From Hespellia sp. (GTDB lineage Bacteria > Bacillota > Clostridia > Lachnospirales > Lachnospiraceae), in NCBI GenBank assembly GCA_028689735.1, contig JAQVCP010000012.1:1-64000 (forward strand): a stretch of 64,000 nucleotides of DNA, in the 5' to 3' direction. Below, piece after piece: positions 52,508 through 60,338 of this stretch. The notes below the pieces were generated by a model that did no database searches, was not told the origin of the DNA, and worked only from the letters and a program-made list of their open reading frames with translations. Within the stretch, counting starts at the first letter, position 1. Every line of letters starts with the position of its first letter. The position numbers and the translations under genes are program-made.

Positions 52508-52873
52508 TTACGATAACATTCCCCCAATCATTCCGCCGCCCATGCACAGAATTGCTGCGGTCACCAGGTTCATCCCGCTCCCCTGCATGCTGTGATAAAG
52601 GCCAAAGGAAATCAAGACCAGAAGCAGGTAATAAAAAAATCCTGCAAGAAGCCCCCATAAAAATTTCTTTTCTCTCGCCATTTTCCCGATCAGAAATCCT
52701 CCCACGAATGTGGAGACAATATAGACTGCCACGATGCCTGCGGTCACAGCATTCTCATTCAGACTGAATTTATATAGAAGAAACGATAATCCCAGCAGCA
52801 AGAGAGACGTCACCAGATACGCTCCCAGCAAGGCCTTCAGCATCCACAGAACCTTTTTCATCATCTTATCCAT
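52508..52873 (-). CDS. TIGR04086-like small membrane protein
   Basis: 121 residues with four hydrophobic helices (about 8-35, 42-64, 70-92, 100-120) ending in a Gly/Met-rich tail. It resembles the clostridial TIGR04086 family, which as I recall often sits near SCIFF genes; the present neighbourhood fits. No catalytic motif. A role in SCIFF export or sensing would be guesswork. AAGGAGG lies five bases before the ATG. Confidence 0.7.
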   Translation of the reverse strand: MDKMMKKVLWMLKALLGAYLVTSLLLLGLSFLLYKFSLNENAVTAGIVAVYIVSTFVGGFLIGKMAREKKFLWGLLAGFFYYLLLVLISFGLYHSMQGSGMNLVTAAILCMGGGMIGGMLS

Positions 52874-52940
52874 AAGCCCCTCCTTGTCTATCTACTTTAT
52901 GCTATGACAGACCGGAGGGATTTATGCATCTTCACTGCTT

Positions 52941-53477
52941 CTAATCCTCCATCATTTTCCCAAGATACGCTGCCGCAGTCTCTAAAAGCCGCTCCTCCAC
53001 GGCTCCCGGGCTCTCCTTCTTTTCGTCCGATGCAAGAATGACTGCTCCCACTACATCTCCTGCACTGACAATCGGGACTGCAATCTGCCCGGTGGCATCG
53101 CCTGCTTCTGAAATTCTGAATGTTTTTTTCTCTTCCGCCAGAACCTTTTTTCGGTCCCGGATCAGCGTTTCCAAATCCTTTGATATATTTTTCTCCATGA
53201 AATCCTTTGATTTTTTTCCGGAAGCCACCACAATCTGATCCTGATCGCACACCATACAGAGAAACCCTGTGGTGGATGCAATTGCTTCCATCAGCTCCTT
53301 CGCCGCACCTCCCAGATCCCCAATTGGAGAATATTTCTTTAGAATGATTTCCCCGTCCTTGTCTGTAAAGATTTCCAGCGGATCTGCTTCCCGCAGCCTG
53401 AGTGTCCTTCGTATTTCCTTCGGAATCACCACCCGCCCCAGGTCATCTATTCGTCTGACTATTCCCGTTGCTTTCAT
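52941..53477 (-). CDS. spoVT: Stage V sporulation protein T, AbrB family
   Basis: A transition-state-type regulator active in the forespore. An N-terminal AbrB DNA-binding domain (about 1-50, ATGIVRRIDDLGRVVIPKEI) and a C-terminal GAF-like domain (about 55-178, with TTGFLCMVCDQDQIV and GQIAVPIVSAGDVVGAVI). About 178 residues, as in SpoVT. The ATG at 53477 follows GGAGG. It indicates that the organism or its ancestors form endospores. No convincing sigma-G promoter could be identified by eye. Confidence 0.9.
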   Translation of the reverse strand: MKATGIVRRIDDLGRVVIPKEIRRTLRLREADPLEIFTDKDGEIILKKYSPIGDLGGAAKELMEAIASTTGFLCMVCDQDQIVVASGKKSKDFMEKNISKDLETLIRDRKKVLAEEKKTFRISEAGDATGQIAVPIVSAGDVVGAVILASDEKKESPGAVEERLLETAAAYLGKMMED

Positions 53478-53641
53478 ATATCTTCCTCCAATTTGCATAT
53501 TTTCGCTTTCATCAGCTCTCTTATCCGGAATTTTTATCCCTTTATTTTTCCTTTATGTTGAAAGGATATCTGCATGATTTTTGCTTTGCTACTATTATCT
53601 GTAAACGGAGGTGGATTATACCTTAATCTGTTTCTTTTCCC

Positions 53642-54766
53642 TTAAAATATCTTTGCACGCAGTTCCTCAAGCGTCACCAGTTTTTTCTTTTCTTTTGCCT
53701 CTTCAATCAATTTGTGGAAACTCTGATTATCCTTTCGGATTGCAGTACCTGTATAGATGACATAGTCACACGCTGACATTTCTTTCTTTGCTTTTTCAAA
53801 AGCTGCTTCACTGATTTCCTGAAAGGGCGATTCTGTTATCACAGTATTGGCCAATACTTTTGCCACCTGATAGTCTACATCATTGGTATAAATGACACCT
53901 GTAGAAAATGAAATTCCTGCCTTTTGCAGTGCCCGATAGACCGGCACCCCGCTCCCGTCTCCAGCAATCACGAAAACGTGGGATTCCCCCTCCGGTTTGG
54001 GAAGTTCGATGCTTCCGAACAGCATATTATAGGTTCCTTTTTCCACATCATACAACTCCTGTATGATCCGGTCCTGGAATATCTCCTCCGGAGTCCCGAT
54101 TTTCTCAATATATTCGCCCTTCACACACATGATTTTGTCTGAAATTTTCTGAGCAAGATCTATTTCATGCAAAGACATGATCACTGTAATCTCTTTTTCC
54201 TTTGCCATACTCCGCAGGATGTCCAGAAGTTCCAGTTTATGCCGGATATCCAGAAATGAAGTAGGCTCATCCAGAATGATGATTTCCGGCTCCTGGCAGA
54301 TAGCACGTGCAAGCATGATCCGCTGACGCTGTCCGTCACTGATTTCCCCGAAATCCTTGTTGCGGATATCGTATGCAAGTACCATTTTCATGGATTCCTC
54401 TATCATTTTATAATCTGAATCGCTCAAGGTTCCCACCTGATTTGTATAAGGATATCTCCCAGTTGCCACCACATCCCAACAGCACATCATCTCCGTCTGC
54501 AGCCGTTCCGTTAATACCACTGCCTGCTTTTTCGCAAGGTCCTTCACCGACAGTTCACTCAGAATCTGTCGGTCAATCCATGCCGTTCCGCCAAGAAGGC
54601 GCAGCTGCTTTGTAATGCTTTTTAAAATTGTAGATTTTCCCGAACCGTTTGGACCGATGAGAGTCAGGATTTCTCCTTTATTGACGCTCACGCAGATGTC
54701 CCGGATCAGCGGCGTTCCGTGATATCCGACACACAGTTCTTTCGTTTCAAAATATATCTGATTCAT
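53642..54766 (-). CDS. ABC ATPase (FecE/BtuD type) with extra C-terminal domain
   Basis: The ATPase of the B12-riboswitch cluster. Walker A GPNGSGKST, signature SDGQRQRIMLARAI, Walker B EIIILDEPTSFLD and switch His in MSLHEID are intact. Residues 1-255 are the normal FecE/BtuD/FhuC type. Residues about 265-374 form an additional Rossmann-like domain (SHVFVIAGDGSGVPVYRALQ, ACDYVIYTGTAI) of unknown function, possibly ligand-sensing. GGAAGGAG precedes the ATG and lies in a duplicated segment. It is the last gene of the cluster. Confidence 0.9.
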   Translation of the reverse strand: MNQIYFETKELCVGYHGTPLIRDICVSVNKGEILTLIGPNGSGKSTILKSITKQLRLLGGTAWIDRQILSELSVKDLAKKQAVVLTERLQTEMMCCWDVVATGRYPYTNQVGTLSDSDYKMIEESMKMVLAYDIRNKDFGEISDGQRQRIMLARAICQEPEIIILDEPTSFLDIRHKLELLDILRSMAKEKEITVIMSLHEIDLAQKISDKIMCVKGEYIEKIGTPEEIFQDRIIQELYDVEKGTYNMLFGSIELPKPEGESHVFVIAGDGSGVPVYRALQKAGISFSTGVIYTNDVDYQVAKVLANTVITESPFQEISEAAFEKAKKEMSACDYVIYTGTAIRKDNQSFHKLIEEAKEKKKLVTLEELRAKIF

Positions 54767-54796
54767 AGGTTTCTCCTTCCCTCCACTACTTTTTAT

Positions 54797-54906
54797 CTAT
54801 TTGACGTAGAGGAATGCTTTTGGACACTCAAGCGGATACTCGGAATCCGCTTCGCTACTTCCCCCATTACTTATTAACTATTTGACGTAGAGGAATGCTT
54901 TTGGAC
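54797..54906. repeat. 29-bp duplication bracketing a palindromic repeat
   Basis: CTATTTGACGTAGAGGAATG followed by CTTTTGGAC occurs twice (54797-54825 and 54878-54906). The right copy is the 3' end of the permease gene, encoding VQKHSSTSN. The left copy is the same tail re-created downstream, followed by a diverged GTAGTGGAGGG that matches sequence after the other copy. A dispersed repeat lies between them, as if its arrival duplicated the target. Confidence 0.85.
54830..54865 (-). repeat. Dispersed palindromic repeat, copy 8
   Basis: A near-consensus copy: the plus strand reads AAGCGGATACTCGG, AATCCGCTT, then CGCTACTTCCCCC. It sits between the two duplicated gene tails, 9 bases after the permease stop. 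Confidence 0.75.
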
Positions 54907-55953
54907 GATTAACATATAAATAACAACAGGTGCGCCGAGTATGGAAGTCACGGTACTGATGTTCAACTCTGTCGGTGCGAATACTGTTCTCGCCAGTAAA
55001 TCACAGAACATGCAGAACACGGAACCACCCAGGAAGGTTACCGGAATCACCACCAGCGGCTTTGATGTATGCAGGCATTTCTTCATTAAAAACGGAACCG
55101 CGATTCCCACAAAAGAAATGGGACCTGCAAATGCTGTCACACAGGCAGCCAGCAGACTGGAACAGAGAATCAGCAGCAGACGGAACCGTTTGATATTGAT
55201 TCCCATACTCTGTGCGTAATTTTCTCCCAGCTGAAAAGCTCCCATTGGTTTTCCAAGAAAAAAGACACAGACCGCAATCACGAGCACGACCACAAATGCA
55301 ATTTTCACATTCTCCCAACTCATGCCGGAAAAGCTTCCCTGAGACCAGCCGTGCAGATTGACGATATCTGATTCCTGCGCAAAGGTAATCATCAGTTCCG
55401 TGATTGCGGAACAAATATACCCAATCATAATTCCCGCCACAAGAAGTGCCGACATCTGCTTTATTTTCTGTGAGACTGCAAGCACAATTCCCATAGAAAG
55501 CAACGAACCTGCGAATGCCGCCAGAATGAGTACCCAGGAAGAGACTCTGCCCAGATGCTCCAGAAAGTAAATCATCGTAAGCGCTACCATCAGCTTCGCC
55601 CCGGAAGAAATTCCCAGTACGAAAGGACCTGCAATGGGATTTCTAAAGAAGGTCTGGAGCAAGAGACCGGACAGGGCAAGAGCACCACCCAGAATTGCTG
55701 CCATTGCAATTCGTGGCAGACGTATCTTCCAGATAATTGCATACTGGGTTTCATCTCCGCTCCGCCGAAAAATGATTTCAAGAATCTTCTTCACGGAAAT
55801 GTCGACACTCCCTGTATTGATATTCCACACAACAAGGAGAAAAAAAGCGAGGATCAGGCACATAAATACGGTCTGATATCTCAGATGTCGCTTTCTCGCT
55901 TCCCACTTCAATGCATTTTCAGTTGTACTCTGGTTTTTTTCTCTTTCCATAGT
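54874..55953 (-). CDS. FecCD/BtuC family ABC permease
   Basis: The transmembrane subunit for import of cobalamin, siderophores or haem-like tetrapyrroles. About 359 residues with 9-10 helices. Typical segments: IWKIRLPRIAMAAILGGALA, LLQTFFRNPIAGPFVLGISSGA, and late AFAGPISFVGIAVPFLMKKC, with the ATPase-contact region in between. A start at 55953 with GGGG six bases upstream is preferred; an ATG three codons earlier is possible. Its last 10 codons are duplicated downstream. Second-to-last gene of the riboswitch cluster. Confidence 0.92.
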   Translation of the reverse strand, partial: TMEREKNQSTTENALKWEARKRHLRYQTVFMCLILAFFLLVVWNINTGSVDISVKKILEIIFRRSGDETQYAIIWKIRLPRIAMAAILGGALALSGLLLQTFFRNPIAGPFVLGISSGAKLMVALTMIYFLEHLGRVSSWVLILAAFAGSLLSMGIVLAVSQKIKQMSALLVAGIMIGYICSAITELMITFAQESDIVNLHGWSQGSFSGMSWENVKIAFVVVLVIAVCVFFLGKPMGAFQLGENYAQSMGINIKRFRLLLILCSSLLAACVTAFAGPISFVGIAVPFLMKKCLHTSKPLVVIPVTFLGGSVFCMFCDLLARTVFAPTELNISTVTSILGAPVVIYMLIVQKHSSTSNS

Positions 55954-55992
55954 TTTCCCCATTTTCCCTGTTTTTTTCTTTTTTTAAGTCTC

Positions 55993-56030
55993 ATCGGATA
56001 CGCAGAATCCGCTTTGATACTTCCTCGCAA
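55993..56030 (-). repeat. Dispersed palindromic repeat, copy 9
   Basis: The plus strand reads ATCGGATACGCAGAATCCGC then TTTGATACTTCCTCGCAACA. It lies between the binding-protein gene and the permease gene of the riboswitch cluster, 50 bases from the former's stop. Confidence 0.65.
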
Positions 56031-56079
56031 CATCTTTTGTAAGGTTATCGTTTTCTTGATAAATAGATTGGTTTTGTAA

Positions 56080-57669
56080 TTATTGCAGCTTTTTCATAAA
56101 TTTCAGCTGTGTCTTACCCTCTGTCGTCAGCATGACATGAATATCCGCTATCATCTCACCAATGATGTCCGTTTCCTGATACATGGATTTTCCGGTGCTC
56201 CATACATTTCCACTCTTTACCGCTTTAAAATCAGCGAACAGCTCGCTTTTTGCAAGAAGCTCGTCCATCGTAGATAAGGGGGCATCAATGGTCGCATTGT
56301 AAATCAGATAATCCGCATTCTTTGCAGTATCATAGAACTCTTCCATCGTCATATTGACACTGGAAGATGTGCCTTCATTCTTTAACCCACTGAACATATA
56401 TTTTCCACCCGCAAGTTCAATCATCTTCGGCACATAATCATCTGATTTTCGAACCACCACATTTCCGGTAGTATTGATATAGAAAAAGGCAACTGTTTTT
56501 CCGGTATTCTGAAAATCTGCCAGATCAGACACCATCTGTGCCTGCTCTGCAAATTTTGCCTGTGCGGTTTCTTCTTTATCCACCAAAACAGAATAGAGCT
56601 TTATCCATTCGGTCCTTCCTAAGGGCTCTGGCTCATAGCTGGAACGGTCAATCAGCACTGGAATTCCAAGTTCCTCCAGCTTTTCCTGCACTTCCGGCGA
56701 ATGAAGAATCATGGTCGACTGAATCGATAAATCGGTGTTTTCTTCCAGGAGAAGTTCATAATCCGGTTCACTGTATTTCCCTGCAAATAAAATTTTTCCA
56801 GCTTTCATTGCATCGCCTGCATTTTCCACATACCAGCCATCTGCATCAGTTCCTGAAAGGCGAATGCTGTCAAGAGCATCCATAGAGTCAAATAGCGACA
56901 TTGCAGAGGTTGCTACCAGATAAATATGATTCAGCGGCTTCTGCAGCACGGTAATGGATGCATCCAGTCCTTCGGGAGCTTTTTTCCCTTCTGGAACAAC
57001 AAGATATTGCCCTGCCTTTGCAATATGAATCAGAGCATATCCATCCTGATAGTAATAGACCTGAAAGCACTTAGCATAGTCTATATCCATTGTGGATTCA
57101 TAAGTCAGGCCCCCAATCTCCGGTGGAGACAGCGTTTCTTCCTGATCCGATTGCTGACTGGGAGTCTGCTCCTCACTTTGGTCTGACGCCACATCTGTTT
57201 CCTGAGTATCTGCTTTTTTTTCATCCGGTTTTGCCGCCTGCACCGCAGCATCCGCTTTTGTTGTATCAAGAGTAATGCTTAACACATACTCAATCTCATG
57301 AGATTCGCTCATTTTAGTCGTATCTGCCAGAATGGTGGTATCTCCATTTATCCTCACTGGAATCGTAACCTGTGCACTGCCATCTGATACGGTCGTATTA
57401 TACTGCTTCCCGTCAACCTTAACATAATCATAAGCATCGCTGCTAAATGTAATCTCTGCTGCCGCCTTTCCATTTGTTATGATAACGTCCTGACAGCCAA
57501 TCTCCACTTTTCCGGTTCCTCCCGTAAACTGAAAAGAAGTGGGGCTATAGGTTCCGTCAGGGATTGCTTTATCAAAACGAATAAAACAAAAAAGCAATAC
57601 AGCTAACAAGATTGGAATTGATACCATCACTATTTTTTTCCCTGTATTTTCTCTCTCAAGTTCTCTCAC
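56080..57669 (-). CDS. Tetrapyrrole/siderophore-type ABC binding protein with NEAT-like domain
   Basis: A 529-residue extracytoplasmic binding protein. A membrane anchor (about 12-30) without a lipobox Cys is followed by a beta-rich domain (about 37-135, DGTYSPTSFQFTGG ... TIPVRINGD). This domain resembles the iron-transport-associated/NEAT-type domain and the neighbouring lipoprotein. An acidic linker (about 140-185) leads to a cluster A-II binding fold (about 190-529; LNHIYLVATSAMSLFDSMDA, LEELGIPVLID, NATIDAPL). The start is unsure: the GTG at 57669 has AGGAAGG almost touching it. It is probably the ligand receptor for the adjacent FecCD permease. Confidence 0.82.
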   Translation of the reverse strand: MRELERENTGKKIVMVSIPILLAVLLFCFIRFDKAIPDGTYSPTSFQFTGGTGKVEIGCQDVIITNGKAAAEITFSSDAYDYVKVDGKQYNTTVSDGSAQVTIPVRINGDTTILADTTKMSESHEIEYVLSITLDTTKADAAVQAAKPDEKKADTQETDVASDQSEEQTPSQQSDQEETLSPPEIGGLTYESTMDIDYAKCFQVYYYQDGYALIHIAKAGQYLVVPEGKKAPEGLDASITVLQKPLNHIYLVATSAMSLFDSMDALDSIRLSGTDADGWYVENAGDAMKAGKILFAGKYSEPDYELLLEENTDLSIQSTMILHSPEVQEKLEELGIPVLIDRSSYEPEPLGRTEWIKLYSVLVDKEETAQAKFAEQAQMVSDLADFQNTGKTVAFFYINTTGNVVVRKSDDYVPKMIELAGGKYMFSGLKNEGTSSSVNMTMEEFYDTAKNADYLIYNATIDAPLSTMDELLAKSELFADFKAVKSGNVWSTGKSMYQETDIIGEMIADIHVMLTTEGKTQLKFMKKLQ

Positions 57670-57704
57670 ACCTTCCTGCGAATCTCATTTTTTTATAATA
57701 GTAA

Positions 57705-57735
57705 GGCAAGAGTGTATCGCCCAAACACTCTTGCC
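57705..57735 (-). terminator. Intercistronic terminator-like hairpin
   Basis: GGCAAGAGTGT and ACACTCTTGCC arms around 9 bases, followed on the minus strand by TTACTATTATAAAAAAA. It lies between the NEAT-like lipoprotein and the binding-protein gene and probably attenuates readthrough. Confidence 0.65.
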
Positions 57736-57797
57736 TCATGCTTTGTTTTATATTCCTTCACCACTTCCTGCAATCCCGAAGAAACCGGGTTCTTCCA

Positions 57798-58343
57798 TTA
57801 CTTCGCTGCTTCCGGGTTTGAAACAGAAACTTTGTGGTCATACCAGGTTCCTTTTGTTCCAATGAGTGCCAAATCAAATTCTTCATCCAAAGCCGGTACT
57901 GGAACATCAAATCCATTCACCTCTTCTGTTGTGCCATCGCTGTAAGTAACCGTATCGGTTGTCGGCTGAAGGAGCTCTGCTCCATCTTTCTGTGCATCTT
58001 CTGCTGTTCCTGCAAAGAGATTTAAAATATTTTTCGATGGAAGGGAAATATGTATCGTCATCTTGCCATCTTTTACCGTCAGCTCGCCCTTGCCCTCTTT
58101 TGCTTCATTCACATGGAACATACTGCTGTCTGTCTTGAATTCTGCTGTGTACACGCCATCCTCGATTGGTGCAGCTGCCACGTCCTTCTCACTGTCTTTT
58201 TCCGTCTCAGTGCTGCTCTTTATTTCTGTCGATGCTCCCGAACCTGCGGAAGAATCTTTCGTAGTGCCGCCGCATGCTGTCAGCGATACGCACATTGCCA
58301 ATACACAGAATACTGTTATAATTGCATTCAATTTCTTTTTCAT
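57798..58343 (-). CDS. NEAT-like domain lipoprotein of the B12-regulated cluster
   Basis: A 181-residue surface lipoprotein. Lipobox LTAC, Cys at 24, then a Ser/Thr/Glu-rich linker (25-55). One beta-sandwich-like domain follows (about 60-181): DGVYTAEFKTDSSMFHV, GKGELTVKDGKMTIHISL, VPVPALDEEFDLALIG and TWYDHKVSVSNP. The same pattern recurs in the N-terminus of the binding protein encoded next. Related iron-transport-associated domains bind haem or metal chelates, so ligand capture at the surface is inferred. It lies 111 bases after the cobaltochelatase gene. Confidence 0.75.
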   Translation of the reverse strand: MKKKLNAIITVFCVLAMCVSLTACGGTTKDSSAGSGASTEIKSSTETEKDSEKDVAAAPIEDGVYTAEFKTDSSMFHVNEAKEGKGELTVKDGKMTIHISLPSKNILNLFAGTAEDAQKDGAELLQPTTDTVTYSDGTTEEVNGFDVPVPALDEEFDLALIGTKGTWYDHKVSVSNPEAAK

Positions 58344-58454
58344 TTTTTCCCCATTTCGAAATATCCGCCTATTTTAAATTTGGCTTAGCCAATAGGCTGA
58401 TACTGCATGTCAAGTTTTCATAGATAACTTCACACAACCTTCTTGTCTGCTCTA

Positions 58455-59657
58455 TTATTGAATCACTGCCGCAGTATGCGCAACATAGATTTCCTGAATT
58501 GCCGGAATTCTTCCAAGTCCTTCAATCTGTGTATCTACACTGTCAAAGTTTCCTGATGCCTCAAACTGGCTTACCCAGGAATCTGCATCTTCACCAGCCA
58601 TATCGTTGTTGGCGTGGTCACCTGCTACCACCATCAGCGGACGGATAATTACCTTTTTATATCCTGCATTCACAAGTTTCTCGATAACCGCTTCACAAGC
58701 AGTATCTTCCGGTTCACCTTCCACGGTTCCGATAAATACATTTTTGTATCCAAGTGTATCCATCTGCGCCTGCATCTGATTGTAAGTTACATTTGCTGTG
58801 TGTGAAGTTCCGTGTCCCATAAATACAAAGGCAGTTCCATCCGCTGCTGCAGCGTCCATACTGTCAAATCCGGCTTTTGCAAGCGATTCTGCTGCAAGTG
58901 CCTTAGCGGTTGCTTCCTTGTCTGCATTGATGACCGTTGCATCTGATCCTACTTCTCCAAGAAGTGGTTCTGCAATCTTTACACTTTCGAATTTATCTTC
59001 ATACTCTGATACTGTTGCGGAAAATTCATCATATTCTGCGCCGTGCATCAAATGTGTCGGCTGTACCACAAGGTTTTTCACCCCGTTTTCAACCGCACGG
59101 TCCAGTGCCTGCTCTACATTATCGATTTTTTCATTGTCTCTCGCCTGAACGTGGTTGATAATAATCTGTGCCGTAAATGCTCTTCGAACCGACCAGTCTG
59201 GATTTGCTTTCTGAATTGCCTTCTCGATTCCGCCGATGTCTGTCGCGCGGCTCTCATTAAATGATGTACCAAAGCTGACAACAAGGATTTCATTCTCCCC
59301 AATCTTGTCCTGATTCAGCGGATCATCCGCTGACGCATCACCTGTATCTCTTCCAAAATAATCCGGGTCTGCATTCTCTCCCGCAACCAGTTCCTTCTGT
59401 TCATCTGTCAGGGCATCCCATGCCTTCTTTGCCGCTTCACACTGTGCATCCGTATCTTCCGTTCTCTCCTGTACATAAATGTCATCAATGAGTGACGCCA
59501 CTTTATCTGCAGCCTCCTGATCCGACGATGCACTTTCCTGGTTGGAAGCTGTACTTCCTGAATCCTGTGTTTTTTTGCTGCCACAAGCCGACAATGACAT
59601 CACCATTGCGCCAACACATACCAGAGATACAATAACACTGAGTTTCTTCTTTTTCAT
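58455..59657 (-). CDS. cbiK: Exported sirohydrochlorin cobaltochelatase-like lipoprotein
   Basis: A class II (CbiK-type) chelatase that inserts Co(II) into sirohydrochlorin-like tetrapyrroles. Unlike the cytoplasmic enzyme it has a signal peptide and lipobox (LSAC, Cys about 25). A helical stretch (about 45-100, AAKKAWDALTDEQKELV) of the kind common in Gram-positive surface proteins follows. The chelatase core starts at about 120: VVSFGTSFNESR, VVQPTHLMHGAEYDEF (catalytic His), FMGHGTSHTANVTY (second His), GTVEGEPE (Glu) and RPLMVVAGDHANNDMAG. All active-site residues look intact. The ATG at 59657 has AGGAGG eight bases upstream. First gene after the cobalamin riboswitch. Confidence 0.9.
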   Translation of the reverse strand: MKKKKLSVIVSLVCVGAMVMSLSACGSKKTQDSGSTASNQESASSDQEAADKVASLIDDIYVQERTEDTDAQCEAAKKAWDALTDEQKELVAGENADPDYFGRDTGDASADDPLNQDKIGENEILVVSFGTSFNESRATDIGGIEKAIQKANPDWSVRRAFTAQIIINHVQARDNEKIDNVEQALDRAVENGVKNLVVQPTHLMHGAEYDEFSATVSEYEDKFESVKIAEPLLGEVGSDATVINADKEATAKALAAESLAKAGFDSMDAAAADGTAFVFMGHGTSHTANVTYNQMQAQMDTLGYKNVFIGTVEGEPEDTACEAVIEKLVNAGYKKVIIRPLMVVAGDHANNDMAGEDADSWVSQFEASGNFDSVDTQIEGLGRIPAIQEIYVAHTAAVIQ

Positions 59658-59836
59658 TTTCAATTCCTCCTGTTTTTTGTGGTGTCTCTTCGCATACGTT
59701 TGGAGACCGATTGACAGAACACATTTAGGAGCTTCATTTCATGTGTTCTTTTTCTATTTTCAATCTAATCGGGGTACCTTTCTTTGAGCGAAGTCCAAGC
59801 CGTCCTGTTTGCGCAGGCTTCTTTCCATACTTCCAC

Positions 59837-59881
59837 AACAAAAAAGACATGAAAATGAATCCTCCGATCCACTTACATGTC
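59837..59881 (-). terminator. Expression-platform terminator of the cobalamin riboswitch
   Basis: Minus strand: AAGACATG and CATGTCTT arms with a 24-base loop, followed by TTTTTTG. It lies between the aptamer and the cbiK start, fitting transcriptional control by cobalamin. Confidence 0.8.
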
Positions 59882-59984
59882 TTCAACAGTTATTTAACAT
59901 GAGTATGCCATTAGGCGATTGCATACGCATGTATCATTACAAAACGTTTTTCGTTTTGGTAACCGTGCAACCAATTTCTCGTGG

Positions 59985-60165
59985 TTGGAGCTCTTGCTCT
60001 AGTACCGGCAATGGCAGGTCTTCTGACTTAAGTTCCTCACATATGTCCGTCTTCCCGGTTGCCCAGTGACTATATCATGCATATGCTCCCTATTCACAGC
60101 GACGAGATCGTACAGGATTCTCACCTGTTTCCCTTTTCATCAGATTATAACTATCTGACACCTAT
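59985..60165 (-). promoter_or_regulatory. Cobalamin riboswitch
   Basis: Minus strand, in order: AATAGGTGTC, AAAAGGGAAACAGGTGAGAA then TCCTGT, GTCGCTGTGA, AGTCACTGGGCAACCGGGAA and the closing AGTCAGAAGACCTGCC (60013-60028). These match the adenosylcobalamin aptamer core. The kissing-loop part probably extends to about 59900. It controls the cluster from cbiK to the ATPase and identifies it as B12-repressed. The remainder of the 59658-60338 gap is leader and promoters. Confidence 0.93.
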
Positions 60166-60183
60166 TGCTTATTAGATAACTCA

Positions 60184-60213
60184 ATACTACTCCATCTGAT
60201 AATTTCTTGTCAA
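60184..60213 (-). promoter_or_regulatory. Promoter of the cobalamin riboswitch transcript
   Basis: Minus strand: TTGACA (60208-60213), 18 bases, TAGTAT (60184-60189), just upstream of the aptamer. Confidence 0.65.
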
Positions 60214-60218
60214 CACTT

Positions 60219-60248
60219 TTGACAAAACATGGTAAATACTTTTATACT
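60219..60248 (+). promoter_or_regulatory. Promoter of the GNAT gene
   Basis: Plus strand: TTGACA (60219-60224), 18 bases, TATACT (60243-60248). Its -35 lies only five bases from the -35 of the divergent riboswitch promoter. Confidence 0.6.
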
Positions 60249-60338
60249 ATGGTTATAGTTTACACACTATGCGTACCATAATGCATGAAAGTAAACAGGA
60301 ATACGCTATGAATACACTATAGGAAAGAGGAATTTCAC

